48,254 nt of DNA from Bacteroidales bacterium (GCA_025454795.1 JALONT010000023.1:1-48254); one strand, 5' to 3'; counted from the first letter of the stretch, positions 1 through 8,821 are shown. Numbers and translations: made by a program. Notes: generated from the sequence alone by a model not told the origin.

Positions 1-2700
1 GGGTATTGAAAACAGTACAACAAATGGATAAAGGTATGACTGGTATAAAGCCACCATTATCAGATAAACAAGCACTATTGCAGTAAGCAGGGCAAAACCA
101 AGAGAACCAAATGCATCATCCTGGTACTTCATTTCACTGTCATAGCTGACAGAAACTCCAGGAGGCAAGGACAAACCGGCTATCTTCCTTTTAATCTCAT
201 TGCCAACATCTCCCGAAGCGCGTCCAAGTACCTGCGACCCAACAGAAACCGATGATATCCTGTCATACCTTTCAAGACTTGTATTCCCTGATCCGATGCG
301 AACAGAAGCAAACTGTGATAACTTGACAGGAGAACCTGCTGAGTTGAATAATACAAGGTTCGAAACATCTTCAGGGCTTCGCCGGTTGAAGTTATCATAT
401 ATTATATTAATATCATATTCATGAGATCCGTCTATGTATTTGGCATCGGTATTACCGCTGAAGGCAGTCGCCATCACTGGTCCCACTATTGCCAGCGATA
501 ATCCAAGGTCTTTCATTTTATCGTTGTCAATATCAACCACAAGTTCATTTGCGGCCTCTTCAAGGGATGAACTTATATCATTGGTTCCGGGCGTTTCCAT
601 TACCAGCTTCCTTATCATACTGGCGTACTTGTATAATGAATCAGGATCGGATGATTTTATAATGATCTGAATGGGACTGTCATCCGTTCCTCCCATAAAA
701 GGATTCATAAGCACTGTTTTGATCCGGGCACCGGCTATTTTTGAATTTAATTCGTTTTTAATCATGTTTGCATAAGCATTCGCTGTCACATCACGGAATT
801 CCTTATCAACAAGTTTGACATTGATCTCCGCCTTAAAGGCGCTGCTTTTTTCTCCGCCGGTAAGAAGTCCTGAACTTGATGATCCCACTTTAGAAAAAAC
901 TGATTTAATTTCGGGTTTGGAAAGAAGAATGCCTTCTGCTTCAAGAACCTTAAGATTGGTTTCTTTGAGAACTGCATCCTTCTGAAGTTCAATCTGAATT
1001 ATAAATTCGCCCGCATCCCCCAGCCCAAAGAATTCAGAACCGACAAAGCCGGCAGGAATCAGGGCAATGGATCCAAAAAACAACAGAGCAACTATAAGAA
1101 AAGTGATTACCTTATGTCTGAAGGCCCTGATCAGTATTGAGTGAATGACCCTGGCAAGTGCATCAACCTGAGACTCGAACCAGAGAAAAAAACGGCCGGA
1201 AAGCCTTTCTTTATTCATGTGGGTAAGTTTGCCCAGTCGGGAAGTAAGTAATGGAACAACTGTAAACGCAACCACCAGACTGAGCAGCGTAGTAACAACA
1301 ATCACAACCGCAAAAGGGCTCAACAGAGGTGAAATTATACTGCTTGATAATCCTATCGGAAGGAATACTACAACATCTACAAGTGTTATTGCAACTGCAG
1401 TAAATCCGATTTCTGATCTTCCATCAAGCGTGGCTCGAACCTTATCCTTCCCCATCTCCATATGCCTGTAAATGTTCTCAAGAACTACGATCGCATCATC
1501 CACCAGTATTCCGATTACCAGAGACATAGCCACAAGCGTGATGATATTCAGAGTATATCCCATGAGATACATTCCGGTAAAAGAAACAACAAGCGATATC
1601 GGGATCGCAACCATTACTATAAAAGCGTTCCGTAACCCATGAAGGAATACCAGCATTACAAGAGCGACAAGTATAACGGCATACGAGAGGTCGTGCATCA
1701 CCGAATCAACGGCTTGTTCGGTGAAGACTGATGAATTAAACGGGACATCAAACTTCAGGCTGACGTTTTTATAAGATGATTCCAATCTTGATAGTTCAGT
1801 CAACACCTCATGACACACTTCCACCGTATTTGAACCAGATTGTTTCTTAATGCTTAGCCCTATTGAATTCACGCCGTTGATCCTTGCAATCATGCTGGTT
1901 TCCTTATCAGTATCGAGCACTTCTGCAATATCTCTTAATCTTATTTTCGCACCATTCATATCACTTAACACCACAAGATTCTCAATGTCACCTATCGTTT
2001 CAAACCGGGCCGACAGCCTTATGACCATCTGCGATTCATCGTTTTTTATTTTACCGGTAGGGAAATCCATATTCTCCGATTGAACAGCCTGTAAAACTTG
2101 CATTATCGAGAGATTATATGATTCCATTTTCCCTGCATCCAGGTTTACACGGATCTCCCGTTCATCACCTCCGACGATGTCGATTTCTCCGACTCCCTTA
2201 ATCTGGGCAAGCTCAGGCTGAATGTTGTATTTTACAAGGTCGTAAAATTCCGTAGACGGCATTGAGGCAGTAACCCCGATATTCATTACCGGCAGATCAT
2301 TTACCGAAATCCTTGATACCATCGGATCCAGTGCTGTTTCAGGCAGCTGAAATTCAGTTGCGTCAATCCTGCGCTGTGCATCCAGGGTGGCATCATCGAC
2401 ATTTGCACTCAGTTTCAGGGTTATTACTATTATTGAGACACCCTCGTTTGAAAATGAACGGATGTTGTCAATACCTTCAACTGAAGTTATTGCATCCTCA
2501 AGCTTTTTTGTTACACTGTTCTCCACTTCGGAAGGTGATGCACCGGGGTATACGGTGACTACTGTAAATACCGGTGATGCGAAATTTGGTGCAAGCTCAT
2601 AATTAAGGTTCTTATAGCTTGCAAAGCCCAGGAATACAAGTACCGCAAAGACCACCACTATAAGGGTGGGGCGGCTGACTGCTATCTTAGTGATATTCAT
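1..2700 (-). CDS. RND-family efflux pump (AcrB-like), 3' end outside window
   Basis: Inner-membrane proton-driven pump of a tripartite efflux system. The frame opens with ATG at 2700 and stays open for 900 codons to the window edge, so roughly the last 120-150 residues of a normal ~1030-residue pump are missing here. Visible features: an N-terminal membrane segment (MNITKIAVSRPTLIVVVFAV), the periplasmic start YPGASPSEVE typical of the HAE/RND family, a central block of membrane helices with GILVDDAIVVLEN (the paired Asp of the TM4 proton relay), and a second periplasmic domain followed by a further helix block near the edge. It lies 11 bases after the adaptor gene and is the last gene of the tetR-tolC-adaptor-pump operon. 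The substrate cannot be read from sequence; the aspartate pair favours drug- or lipid-type HAE pumps over metal pumps, but only weakly. Confidence 0.93.
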   Translation of the reverse strand, partial: MNITKIAVSRPTLIVVVFAVLVFLGFASYKNLNYELAPNFASPVFTVVTVYPGASPSEVENSVTKKLEDAITSVEGIDNIRSFSNEGVSIIVITLKLSANVDDATLDAQRRIDATEFQLPETALDPMVSRISVNDLPVMNIGVTASMPSTEFYDLVKYNIQPELAQIKGVGEIDIVGGDEREIRVNLDAGKMESYNLSIMQVLQAVQSENMDFPTGKIKNDESQMVIRLSARFETIGDIENLVVLSDMNGAKIRLRDIAEVLDTDKETSMIARINGVNSIGLSIKKQSGSNTVEVCHEVLTELSRLESSYKNVSLKFDVPFNSSVFTEQAVDSVMHDLSYAVILVALVMLVFLHGLRNAFIVMVAIPISLVVSFTGMYLMGYTLNIITLVAMSLVIGILVDDAIVVLENIYRHMEMGKDKVRATLDGRSEIGFTAVAITLVDVVVFLPIGLSSSIISPLLSPFAVVIVVTTLLSLVVAFTVVPLLTSRLGKLTHMNKERLSGRFFLWFESQVDALARVIHSILIRAFRHKVITFLIVALLFFGSIALIPAGFVGSEFFGLGDAGEFIIQIELQKDAVLKETNLKVLEAEGILLSKPEIKSVFSKVGSSSSGLLTGGEKSSAFKAEINVKLVDKEFRDVTANAYANMIKNELNSKIAGARIKTVLMNPFMGGTDDSPIQIIIKSSDPDSLYKYASMIRKLVMETPGTNDISSSLEEAANELVVDIDNDKMKDLGLSLAIVGPVMATAFSGNTDAKYIDGSHEYDINIIYDNFNRRSPEDVSNLVLFNSAGSPVKLSQFASVRIGSGNTSLERYDRISSVSVGSQVLGRASGDVGNEIKRKIAGLSLPPGVSVSYDSEMKYQDDAFGSLGFALLTAIVLVYLIMVALYQSYLYPFVVLFSIP

Positions 2701-2711
2701 TGTCTTGGTAT

Positions 2712-3776
2712 TTAATGGATTATTGATATTTTAGAACCGTTTACAAGGTTTATCTGGCCGGAAACGACAATTACATCTCCTTCCAGCAAACCTGTTTCTA
2801 CGGTAACAAGCTTGTTATTCATCGAGCCAGCTTCAATGCTTTTCAGAATAACGGAATCGGCGCTGACAACAAAGACTTCAGGATCCTGTATGCTGCCTGT
2901 AATAGCCCTTCTGGGTATCACCAGTTGCTTCTTTTCCGATTCTAATCTGAAGATGCCGGTACCAAACATTCCGGGCCGGATTGTGCTGGCCGGGTTGTTA
3001 AGCACTTCGATTTCTGTTGCATAACGTTTTGAGAGATCAGCGCTTGTCTCAATTGCACTCACTTTGCCATGGTAATCAATTCCTGCAAAAGGTCCGGCTG
3101 TCACTTTTACATTAATTCCTTTGAATATCTGTGCAACCTGTTCACCGGTCAGTTTCAGGATTAATTTGACCCTGTCTGTTTCGACTATATCGAATAAAGG
3201 TGTTCCAGGGAAAAGAAAGCTGCCTTTTTCGATGTGCCTTTTCGATACAAAACCGTTGAACGGAGCTTTGAAAAAAGAGTTCAGATATTGTGTTTCAGCA
3301 TTAACAAAAACCGAACGTGAATGGAGGTAATTCTGTCTTGCTGATTCTGATTGCTGTACCGTTACAGCATCGCCTTTTGATAGTTCTTCAAACCGGTTCA
3401 AATCCTTTTCAGCTTTTTGCAGGCTGTATTCTGCCAGTTCAAACTGTGATTTAAGTGCATTATTATCAGTAAACCCCAGGATCTGCCCTGCTTTTACATA
3501 ATCTCCGGTCTCTGCACAGACGTTCAGAACCCGGCCCTGTGTTTCCGAAATAACAGAAATCTCACGGAAGGGCTGAAATGTCCCATTTTCCACGAATTCA
3601 GCAGATATCACTTTCTTCTTTACAGTATCGGTTATAACCGGAACAATTATGTTCACTTCCGACACCATCTTTAGCTGCTCACTGAAATATTGTTTATTTG
3701 AAATGAGCCTTACTGTCCCTGCAATCAATAAGATTGTGATTACAGAGATACTGATCAGGATACTTTTTCTTTTCAT
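2712..3776 (-). CDS. RND efflux periplasmic adaptor subunit (HlyD/MFP family)
   Basis: Membrane-fusion protein of 354 residues that would bridge the RND pump and the TolC-like channel. The N-terminus has a single uncleaved anchor or signal helix (about residues 5-25), then a split barrel-sandwich (lipoyl-like) domain seen as SVISETQGRVLNV and, after a coiled hairpin (about 110-150), FKAPFNGFVSKRHIEKGSFL. A beta-barrel and a membrane-proximal domain follow. The ATG at 3776 gives a standard signal-anchor start. It sits between the tolC-like gene (21 bases upstream) and the RND gene, so function follows from both family and context. No cargo-specific motif is visible. Confidence 0.92.
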   Translation of the reverse strand: MKRKSILISISVITILLIAGTVRLISNKQYFSEQLKMVSEVNIIVPVITDTVKKKVISAEFVENGTFQPFREISVISETQGRVLNVCAETGDYVKAGQILGFTDNNALKSQFELAEYSLQKAEKDLNRFEELSKGDAVTVQQSESARQNYLHSRSVFVNAETQYLNSFFKAPFNGFVSKRHIEKGSFLFPGTPLFDIVETDRVKLILKLTGEQVAQIFKGINVKVTAGPFAGIDYHGKVSAIETSADLSKRYATEIEVLNNPASTIRPGMFGTGIFRLESEKKQLVIPRRAITGSIQDPEVFVVSADSVILKSIEAGSMNNKLVTVETGLLEGDVIVVSGQINLVNGSKISIIH

Positions 3777-3797
3777 GGCATTGTTATTTTGATTTTT

Positions 3798-5141
3798 TCA
3801 GAATTCTAATAATTCGCCCCTTACTTTTCTAAGATCCAACTCAGCATTTTTGAGCTGGAGTAAGGCAGTTAAATAGGAGAGCCTGGCCTCGGTCACATTA
3901 TCTTCTGCAAGAATCAGGTCGGAGAGAGGAACAACCTGTCGTGTATATCCCAGCAGGTTAATATTATATACTTTCATGGCAGTCCTGATGTTCTCTTCCT
4001 GCCGCGAAATAATATTAACGCTGTTCTTATACTGTGAAATGGCATCGGAATACTCCTTCGACAGATACTTTTTTGCATTGTCAAGGGTATTGCGTAATTG
4101 CAGCAGTTCAGTTTCAAAACGAGCCGAGCTCCACCGTTTATCAAATCCGTTAAATATCGGAATGTGGAGGCTCACTCCGATCACCCCGACTTTATAGAAC
4201 TTATCTGCTCCTCCTTTCAGGAAGTCGAACTGGTTACGCTGACCCTGAAAATAGTATTGACCATAACCTGTCAGGGAAGGAAGAGACTCCTGCAACTTGC
4301 TCTTTTTCGACAGACTGGTTATTTCAATCTGAGCCTCAATAATCTGGATACCTGGTTTATTTGCCGGGTCAAATATTTTATCAGGGATATACAGGCTTCC
4401 TGCAGCAAGTGAATCGGTCAGAATTATACTGCTGTTCAGATCCAGTCCAACCAGAAAGCATAACAAGCCAAGTTGCTTTTTATGAAGATACTGAAGATTA
4501 TCGATATGGCTCTGAATATTTGCCCGGTTAACCACCACCCTGTCATGATCCACTTTTCGGATCATCCCGTTGTCACTCTGGCTCCTGGTTATATCTGCCA
4601 GCCGGTCCATGTTGGCAAGATTCCCTGTCAGATGCTCCACCTGCTTTTCTGTGTACTTGCACAGGAAGTAAACCTGTGTGACCTGGTAAACGACCTCTTC
4701 CTTTTGCATGAGGGTTGATATTGCACTGAGATTTTCCATACTTTTCAGAATTTTCAGTGAGGTGAAATAACTTTGATTGTACAGTATCTGGCTTGCCCTG
4801 AAACCACTGCTCCAGTCGAATTTTGTGCCAATCTCGACAGGTATCGGACCACTTTGCCCGAAGATCTCTCCGGGTACGATCAGCTTGGGTATAGCGAAGT
4901 TATTACTAAAGGTACTGTACCCATCCAGCTGGGGGTAAAAGTTGCTCCGGGCCTCAGAAAGTTGTGATTTCCTCTTCGACTGTTCAAGTTCTGAATTACG
5001 AACCTCCACATTCCTTTCGATTCCCATTTTACATGCCTCTTTCACAGAAAGACACATTACAGTATCCTGTGAAAAGGCAATTACGCAAACGGCAGCCTTT
5101 ATGAGGACTGCAATGCATGTGATAATAATTTTTCTTTTCAT
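3798..5141 (-). CDS. TolC-family outer-membrane efflux channel
   Basis: Outer-membrane factor of 447 residues with an N-terminal signal peptide (about residues 1-25) and two repeats of the alpha-helical OEP domain rich in Ser/Asn/Gln/Leu (for example ARSNFYPQLDGYSTFSNNF and LILAEDNVTEARLSYLTALL). It would form the exit duct of the pump encoded downstream. It is the first structural gene after tetR, and the 84-base gap in between carries two copies of the TetR operator, so this gene heads a separately controllable transcript. Start ATG at 5141 is supported by the signal peptide. Length is normal for the family. Confidence 0.9.
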   Translation of the reverse strand: MKRKIIITCIAVLIKAAVCVIAFSQDTVMCLSVKEACKMGIERNVEVRNSELEQSKRKSQLSEARSNFYPQLDGYSTFSNNFAIPKLIVPGEIFGQSGPIPVEIGTKFDWSSGFRASQILYNQSYFTSLKILKSMENLSAISTLMQKEEVVYQVTQVYFLCKYTEKQVEHLTGNLANMDRLADITRSQSDNGMIRKVDHDRVVVNRANIQSHIDNLQYLHKKQLGLLCFLVGLDLNSSIILTDSLAAGSLYIPDKIFDPANKPGIQIIEAQIEITSLSKKSKLQESLPSLTGYGQYYFQGQRNQFDFLKGGADKFYKVGVIGVSLHIPIFNGFDKRWSSARFETELLQLRNTLDNAKKYLSKEYSDAISQYKNSVNIISRQEENIRTAMKVYNINLLGYTRQVVPLSDLILAEDNVTEARLSYLTALLQLKNAELDLRKVRGELLEF

Positions 5142-5154
5142 GGCTCTGAATATT

Positions 5155-5174
5155 AAACCGACTGTTTGGTATGT
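5155..5174. promoter_or_regulatory. TetR operator copy 1 (before tolC-like gene)
   Basis: The near-palindrome AAACCGACTGTTTGGTATGT matches the two other copies in this locus (consensus ACCGACNGNNYGGTATG). It lies 13 bases upstream of the tolC-like start codon, inside its probable leader. That it is the binding site of the adjacent TetR protein is an inference from repetition and location. Confidence 0.75.
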
Positions 5175-5190
5175 TAAAGAACAAAATAAT

Positions 5191-5210
5191 ATACCGACTG
5201 CCCGGTATGT
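5191..5210. promoter_or_regulatory. TetR operator copy 2 (before tolC-like gene)
   Basis: The most symmetric of the three copies, ATACCGACTGCCCGGTATGT, with half-sites ATACCG and CGGTAT. It lies 36 bases from copy 1 (start to start) in the tetR-tolC gap, so two dimers could bind about three to four helical turns apart. Confidence 0.78.
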
Positions 5211-5225
5211 AAATTATTAAAAAAA

Positions 5226-5834
5226 TTAAACTTTTATCTGTTCATAAAGTGCATCCCACTGATGTTTTAATTTTTTAACCATATCTTCCAGGGCTACTCC
5301 CCTCATGATCATGTTAATACCTAATCCGTCACTGACATAGACAAAAATTTCCCCGAGTTTTTCATCAGAAAGAGTAGTTTTTATTTCACCTGACAAACGT
5401 GCGGTTCTAATTATCTTTATCCAGTTTTGCAATTCGATTTTAAACGGTTCCTCAATATTTTTTCTATATTCAGGAAGCAGTCTGAGAGCATCAAATACCA
5501 TGGCAAAGTGATTAATAGTGATTTCACTTTCTCTGAATGCATGCCCAAAAAGTTTAAAATACTCCTGTGTAAGACGAATTGTATCATTGAGATAGTCGTT
5601 GTAAAATTGTTTTAAGGAATCCTGTGAATATGTACTGAAATCTCTTTCAAGTGCTTTATGAAATAGTTTAAGCGACTCGAGAAATACCTCTTCTTTGCTT
5701 TTAAAGTAATGATAGAATGCACCTTTTGACATCCCGGTTTTTTCAACCAGCTCTTTCATAGTTACTTCCTTGAAGCTTTTCTGGAGGAAGAGCCGGGAAG
5801 CTATCAGGGCAATATATTCTTTTGTATCCGACAT
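5226..5834 (-). CDS. TetR/AcrR-family repressor of the efflux operon
   Basis: Protein of 202 residues with an N-terminal TetR helix-turn-helix (about residues 22-50, TMKELVEKTGMSKGAFYHYF, the family signature) and a variable helical ligand domain. TetR regulators normally bind a palindrome near their own promoter and release it on ligand binding. Here the same 20-base motif occurs directly upstream of its own start codon and twice before the next gene, so autoregulation and control of the pump are both expected. The gene is co-directional with the pump genes rather than divergent, which means the regulator can also be co-transcribed with its targets. The inducer is unknown. Confidence 0.93.
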   Translation of the reverse strand: MSDTKEYIALIASRLFLQKSFKEVTMKELVEKTGMSKGAFYHYFKSKEEVFLESLKLFHKALERDFSTYSQDSLKQFYNDYLNDTIRLTQEYFKLFGHAFRESEITINHFAMVFDALRLLPEYRKNIEEPFKIELQNWIKIIRTARLSGEIKTTLSDEKLGEIFVYVSDGLGINMIMRGVALEDMVKKLKHQWDALYEQIKV

Positions 5835-5854
5835 AAACCGACCGTTTGGTATGA
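5835..5854. promoter_or_regulatory. TetR operator copy 3 (before tetR)
   Basis: AAACCGACCGTTTGGTATGA abuts the tetR start codon (ATG at 5832-5834, minus strand) and lies just downstream of the predicted -7 element. Bound repressor would sit over the transcription start or leader of its own gene. Confidence 0.75.
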
Positions 5855-5884
5855 CAAATATATAAAAAAATTTTATAAAACAAA
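5855..5884 (-). promoter_or_regulatory. Bacteroidota-type promoter for tetR
   Basis: On the minus strand TTTG (5881-5884), an 18-base spacer and TATATTTG (5855-5862) fit the phylum's primary sigma consensus TTTG-N19-TAnnTTTG. The AT-rich setting makes chance matches possible, but the fit to operator 3 supports it. Confidence 0.55.
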
Positions 5885-5953
5885 AAAAATTGAACTATTT
5901 TTTAAAATTTATGGAATTTTTTACATAGTTCCTTATATTACCAATTTACCAAT

Positions 5954-7084
5954 CTAAAGTTGCCTGCCCGTAAGCAGTTTTAACATATTCCCCATCATCT
6001 TTCGTTTGCTTACTTTGTCGCTCAATATGCCCAGATACAACATCGCAGCATTCCTGGGAGGGATCGTTTTTTTAGTTTTTTCAAGCAGAGTCAGAGCTTC
6101 GTTTTTGCAGGTAGTAACACACAGGCCACATCCAATACATCGAACAAGGTCAATAATTGCTTTCTTATTTTCAATTTGAATAGCATCCATCTGACATCTC
6201 TTAACACAAATCGTGCAGCCATTACACAATTCTTGCTCCACTTTTGCATAAAAATTATGCGCAATTAATTCAGCAGGCTTCCTGTATTTTTTTGCGGAGG
6301 TCAGAACGCCACAGCAACATCCGCAACAAAGGCAAATACAAAATGGTTGAAGTGAATTCCCGGGCTGCAGGACCAATCCTTCCCGTTCAGCCCGGTTAAT
6401 GATTTCCATGCACTCGTCTTTAGTTATTGTTCTGGCCTTTCCCCTGTCTAAATAACTTTTCGCATCAAACATCAGACAAACTTCGATATTTTTAGTTTGT
6501 TTGCAGGGCTTACCAAGTATTGCCTCCCCTTCCTTGCATACGCAATTTGCCACCTGTATGGACTTGTCTGTCTTCTCCACAATCTCCCGCATATTATCGT
6601 ATGTGGCGATATTGAATTTAGGGACAATAGCCTTCATATGGGGACTTGTACGTAACTGCGGCAATGAAGACTTAAAAAATTCGTCATTAAAACCCTCATC
6701 GAAGTACTGATGAACCAGCTCCATCATCTCTTTGCTTAAGTCACCCAACTGATGTTCAAACATCCCAATGGCAAGCATTGCATTACTATATTTGAATGGC
6801 TCAATTTTGGACCTGTTAATAGAACCTTTCATAAACATATCATGAAGTATTGTTGCTACCTTATCGTGCTCGCACGAAATCCCGAATTTTTTCCCAAGTC
6901 TTTTCCTTACCGTTTCCACGGAAGCATTTCCCAGACTCAGGCAAAGAGCCACCTTTACCTCGATGGGTGTAAAAAGCAATTGCAGAATCCTTATTTCTAC
7001 CCCTGAATTTGTTTTAGGATACCCAATGGGCAGCTTATCGAGATGTTCCTGTAACTGATAGTAATATGTATTTTCTGAATCCAT
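5954..7084 (-). CDS. 4Fe-4S dicluster protein with extra Cys-rich segments
   Basis: Protein of 376 residues. The C-terminal third holds two classical ferredoxin motifs, C287-x2-C290-x2-C293-x3-C297 and C316-x2-C319-x2-C322-x3-C326, enough for two 4Fe-4S clusters. Upstream are more cysteines: C181 and C183 with C194 and C203, and a very dense block CICLCCGCCCG at 249-259 that could hold another metal centre. The first ~150 residues look helical and may form a winged-helix-like domain (FTPIEVKVALCLSLGNASVETVRKRLG is split here as FTPIEVKVALCLSLG then NASVETVRKRLG), suggesting a redox or metal sensing or electron-transfer role. No membrane segment or signal peptide is seen, so it is probably cytoplasmic. 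No partner gene adjoins it. The specific function is not known to me. Confidence 0.85.
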   Translation of the reverse strand: MDSENTYYYQLQEHLDKLPIGYPKTNSGVEIRILQLLFTPIEVKVALCLSLGNASVETVRKRLGKKFGISCEHDKVATILHDMFMKGSINRSKIEPFKYSNAMLAIGMFEHQLGDLSKEMMELVHQYFDEGFNDEFFKSSLPQLRTSPHMKAIVPKFNIATYDNMREIVEKTDKSIQVANCVCKEGEAILGKPCKQTKNIEVCLMFDAKSYLDRGKARTITKDECMEIINRAEREGLVLQPGNSLQPFCICLCCGCCCGVLTSAKKYRKPAELIAHNFYAKVEQELCNGCTICVKRCQMDAIQIENKKAIIDLVRCIGCGLCVTTCKNEALTLLEKTKKTIPPRNAAMLYLGILSDKVSKRKMMGNMLKLLTGRQL

Positions 7085-7116
7085 GGCTTAATGATACGAA
7101 ATAAAGTATAAAGGTC

Positions 7117-7154
7117 AAAAAAAAGCCTTGGTGTGAAAGCACCAGGGCTTTTTC
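7117..7154. terminator. Bidirectional terminator-like hairpin, scar copy A
   Basis: Stem GCCTTGGTG / CACCAGGGC (9 pairs with one wobble), loop of about six bases, A-run on the left and TTTTTC on the right. It is immediately followed by CTTTGTAGTGGAGGGAGGATT, which resembles the 3' end of the tRNA-fMet gene at 24257. This hairpin-plus-tRNA-end order is the same as at 17063-17116. Confidence 0.6.
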
Positions 7155-7194
7155 TTTGTAGTGGAGGGAGGATTATTTCATGATCCATTTTGGG
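7144..7194 (+). repeat. tRNA 3'-flank repeat, copy A
   Basis: Contains CTTTGTAGTGGAGGGAGGATT, one base different from the end of the initiator tRNA gene and its flank at 24252 onward, then TCATGATCCATTTTGGG, which recurs in copies B and C. Probably a relic of an old insertion at the tRNA gene (inference). Confidence 0.55.
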
Positions 7195-7290
7195 AGCTTA
7201 ACAAGTCATAAACCTCGCAAATCTGACAGCGGAACGATCTTAAGCCCCCCTTGGGGGGTTTGGGGGTAGGAAAGTGAGGTGCAAAGCAGA

Positions 7291-7356
7291 AGGATTATTA
7301 CATGATCCGTTTTGGGGGGTGCTTTCGCACCAAGGCTTTTTCTTTGTAGCGGAGAG
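7291..7356 (+). repeat. tRNA 3'-flank repeat, copy B
   Basis: AGGATTATTACATGATCCG followed by TTTTGGGGGGTGC, a short hairpin GGTGC-tttc-GCACC, then GGCTTTTTCTTTGTAGCGGA. The same blocks occur in copies A, C (about 16922-16978) and D (17089-17116), here with the hairpin shortened. Same orientation as A and D. Confidence 0.55.
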
Positions 7357-7526
7357 TGATGAAAATATCTAACCTAAGAGTGGTAGATGATATTAAAAAA
7401 ATATTTGAGTTTTTAGAGACCAAGGTATCTGGTTTATAGGCTAATGTGGAAAATCAGGAGGTGATTACCATAGTTGCCGGACTAAATTGAACATATATTA
7501 TCAGAAAATTGCAATAGGATACTTTT

Positions 7527-8483
7527 TTATAGCCTTTCAATCCATTTTGAAATTACTTCAGCACTTCTTATAACAGTTGATTTCCCATGCGACCCTCCTT
7601 TAATGAGTTCAAAACGTTTATTCTGACCTTTCCAGACTGAAAAAATCTCATCACATCCTGACCTGTCAACAATATTGTCATTTTCGCCATGCAGAAGCAG
7701 TAATGGGATATCTGCCTCCTTTGCATTTTCAACCATAGCATCCATTAATCTTTTTGATTCAGCCATGCAACGCATGCTGAAATATTTTACAAGAAGAGAA
7801 TCATTATTCCTTAATTCCGATTCAATCCTGTCCGATTTATCCATAATTGCAGAAGGATCTCCTGCCATATTAACCACAGGCGAATGAGGAGCAAATACAA
7901 AATATCCGATATACTTCATGTAGACAAAAAAACCCGGACTCATTCCTTTTGCAGGTTTTAGTCTGTAAGGCGGGTTGACCAATATCAGGCCATCAATGCT
8001 GCGTAGTCTCGCAGCCAATTCAAGGGCAAAAGCGCATGACATACTGTGTCCAAATAAAATGATCTTTTTATCAGCATAAAAAAATGAGCTGTCTCCTTCT
8101 ATAATTTCGCAATAATCTTCAATAATTGATTCCGGGCTTGTGTCTCCTCTTGAACCCTCAGAATAACCTGTACCTCGTGGATGAATCACAACTATACGAT
8201 TCTTGTTATTGCTTAATAATTCAATTATATCTTTTTCGCTTTTGTGATTTATACCTGTTATTCCAGAGATGGCATAAATATTATTCTTAAAATCGCCAAC
8301 AGGAGCAAACTCATAAACAAAGATTTTTAGCCCATCTTGTACTGTGATAAAGTTACTTTCCTCATTCTCTGCAGGTATGGGACGATCAGGGTTTTTCATT
8401 CCGGTACAATAGGTTAACAATATAAATATTGAAAGAAAAACTGTTATTAATAGGAGGAAAAATCTCAGATAAATCTTCTTCAT
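7527..8483 (-). CDS. Alpha/beta-fold hydrolase, membrane-anchored or exported
   Basis: Protein of 318 residues. A hydrophobic N-terminus (residues 4-26, ending LLTYC-T) looks like a signal anchor or a weak lipoprotein signal. The core is an alpha/beta hydrolase: HPRGTGYSEG (101-110) for the early loop, nucleophile elbow GHSMS with Ser147 (the last Gly of GxSxG replaced by Ser), acid candidates Asp269 or Asp273 in HGENDNIVD, and His299 in GGSHG. The family includes monoacylglycerol-lipase-like esterases; the substrate is not predictable. It stands alone, with repeat-rich DNA downstream and a pseudogene upstream. Confidence 0.85.
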   Translation of the reverse strand: MKKIYLRFFLLLITVFLSIFILLTYCTGMKNPDRPIPAENEESNFITVQDGLKIFVYEFAPVGDFKNNIYAISGITGINHKSEKDIIELLSNNKNRIVVIHPRGTGYSEGSRGDTSPESIIEDYCEIIEGDSSFFYADKKIILFGHSMSCAFALELAARLRSIDGLILVNPPYRLKPAKGMSPGFFVYMKYIGYFVFAPHSPVVNMAGDPSAIMDKSDRIESELRNNDSLLVKYFSMRCMAESKRLMDAMVENAKEADIPLLLLHGENDNIVDRSGCDEIFSVWKGQNKRFELIKGGSHGKSTVIRSAEVISKWIERL

Positions 8484-8487
8484 TGTA

Positions 8488-8720
8488 TTAGGTATTTTTC
8501 TTCCTGGTTTTCATTTCCATTGGCAGGATACTACTAAAGACAAATCTATTAACAGGTGTGTCAGCTCCAAATCTCTCTCTAAGTTTAACCATAGTACCAT
8601 TTGGTTATTCAATTTCAGATGGTTTTCCATCCCATACATCCCTTGTCAATGAATATGTTGATTCGTTTGGGAAGGAATAGTCTGAATTTTGTAAATTGTA
8701 TTTTTCATTACTGTTTAATA
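8488..8720 (-). pseudogene. C-terminal remnant of a 2-dehydropantoate 2-reductase-like gene
   Basis: Reading the minus strand in the frame that ends with TAA at 8488-8490 gives YSLTRDVWDGKPSEIE, then a stop codon, then NGTMVKLRERFGADTPVNRF and a tail ILPMEMK. These blocks (D-x2-xGKPSEIE, NG, TPVN) are what I recognise from the C-terminal domain of ApbA/PanE-type ketopantoate reductases, whose usual length is about 300-340 residues. Only about 75 residues remain, with one in-frame nonsense codon at about 8600, and the frame is lost again above 8710. No intact copy is in the window, so pantothenate synthesis cannot be judged from it. Confidence 0.65.
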
Positions 8721-8821
8721 ATTTTCATATGCAATGTATATCGACTTTGGAGGAATTTTAAATATCCAAATTTCAGTTTGTTGTATCCAATTTACAGATT
8801 AAGTGCATTTTTCTCAACCTG

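Larger units (their letters stand above)
7085..7526. other. Gene-free region with two tRNA-flank repeat copies
   Basis: No coding region is supported. It holds a bidirectional terminator-like hairpin (7117-7154), a tRNA-end-like repeat (7144-7194), a G-rich run around 7240-7270 common between genes of this phylum, a second repeat copy (7291-7356), and an AT-rich stretch to the end of the hydrolase gene. The overlapping frame at 6997-7188 is a by-product of the repeat. Confidence 0.6.

Noticed and set aside
6997-7188. Minus-strand frame of 63 residues upstream of the iron-sulfur gene
   Set aside because: Overlaps the real start region and reads through the terminator and tRNA-flank repeat.
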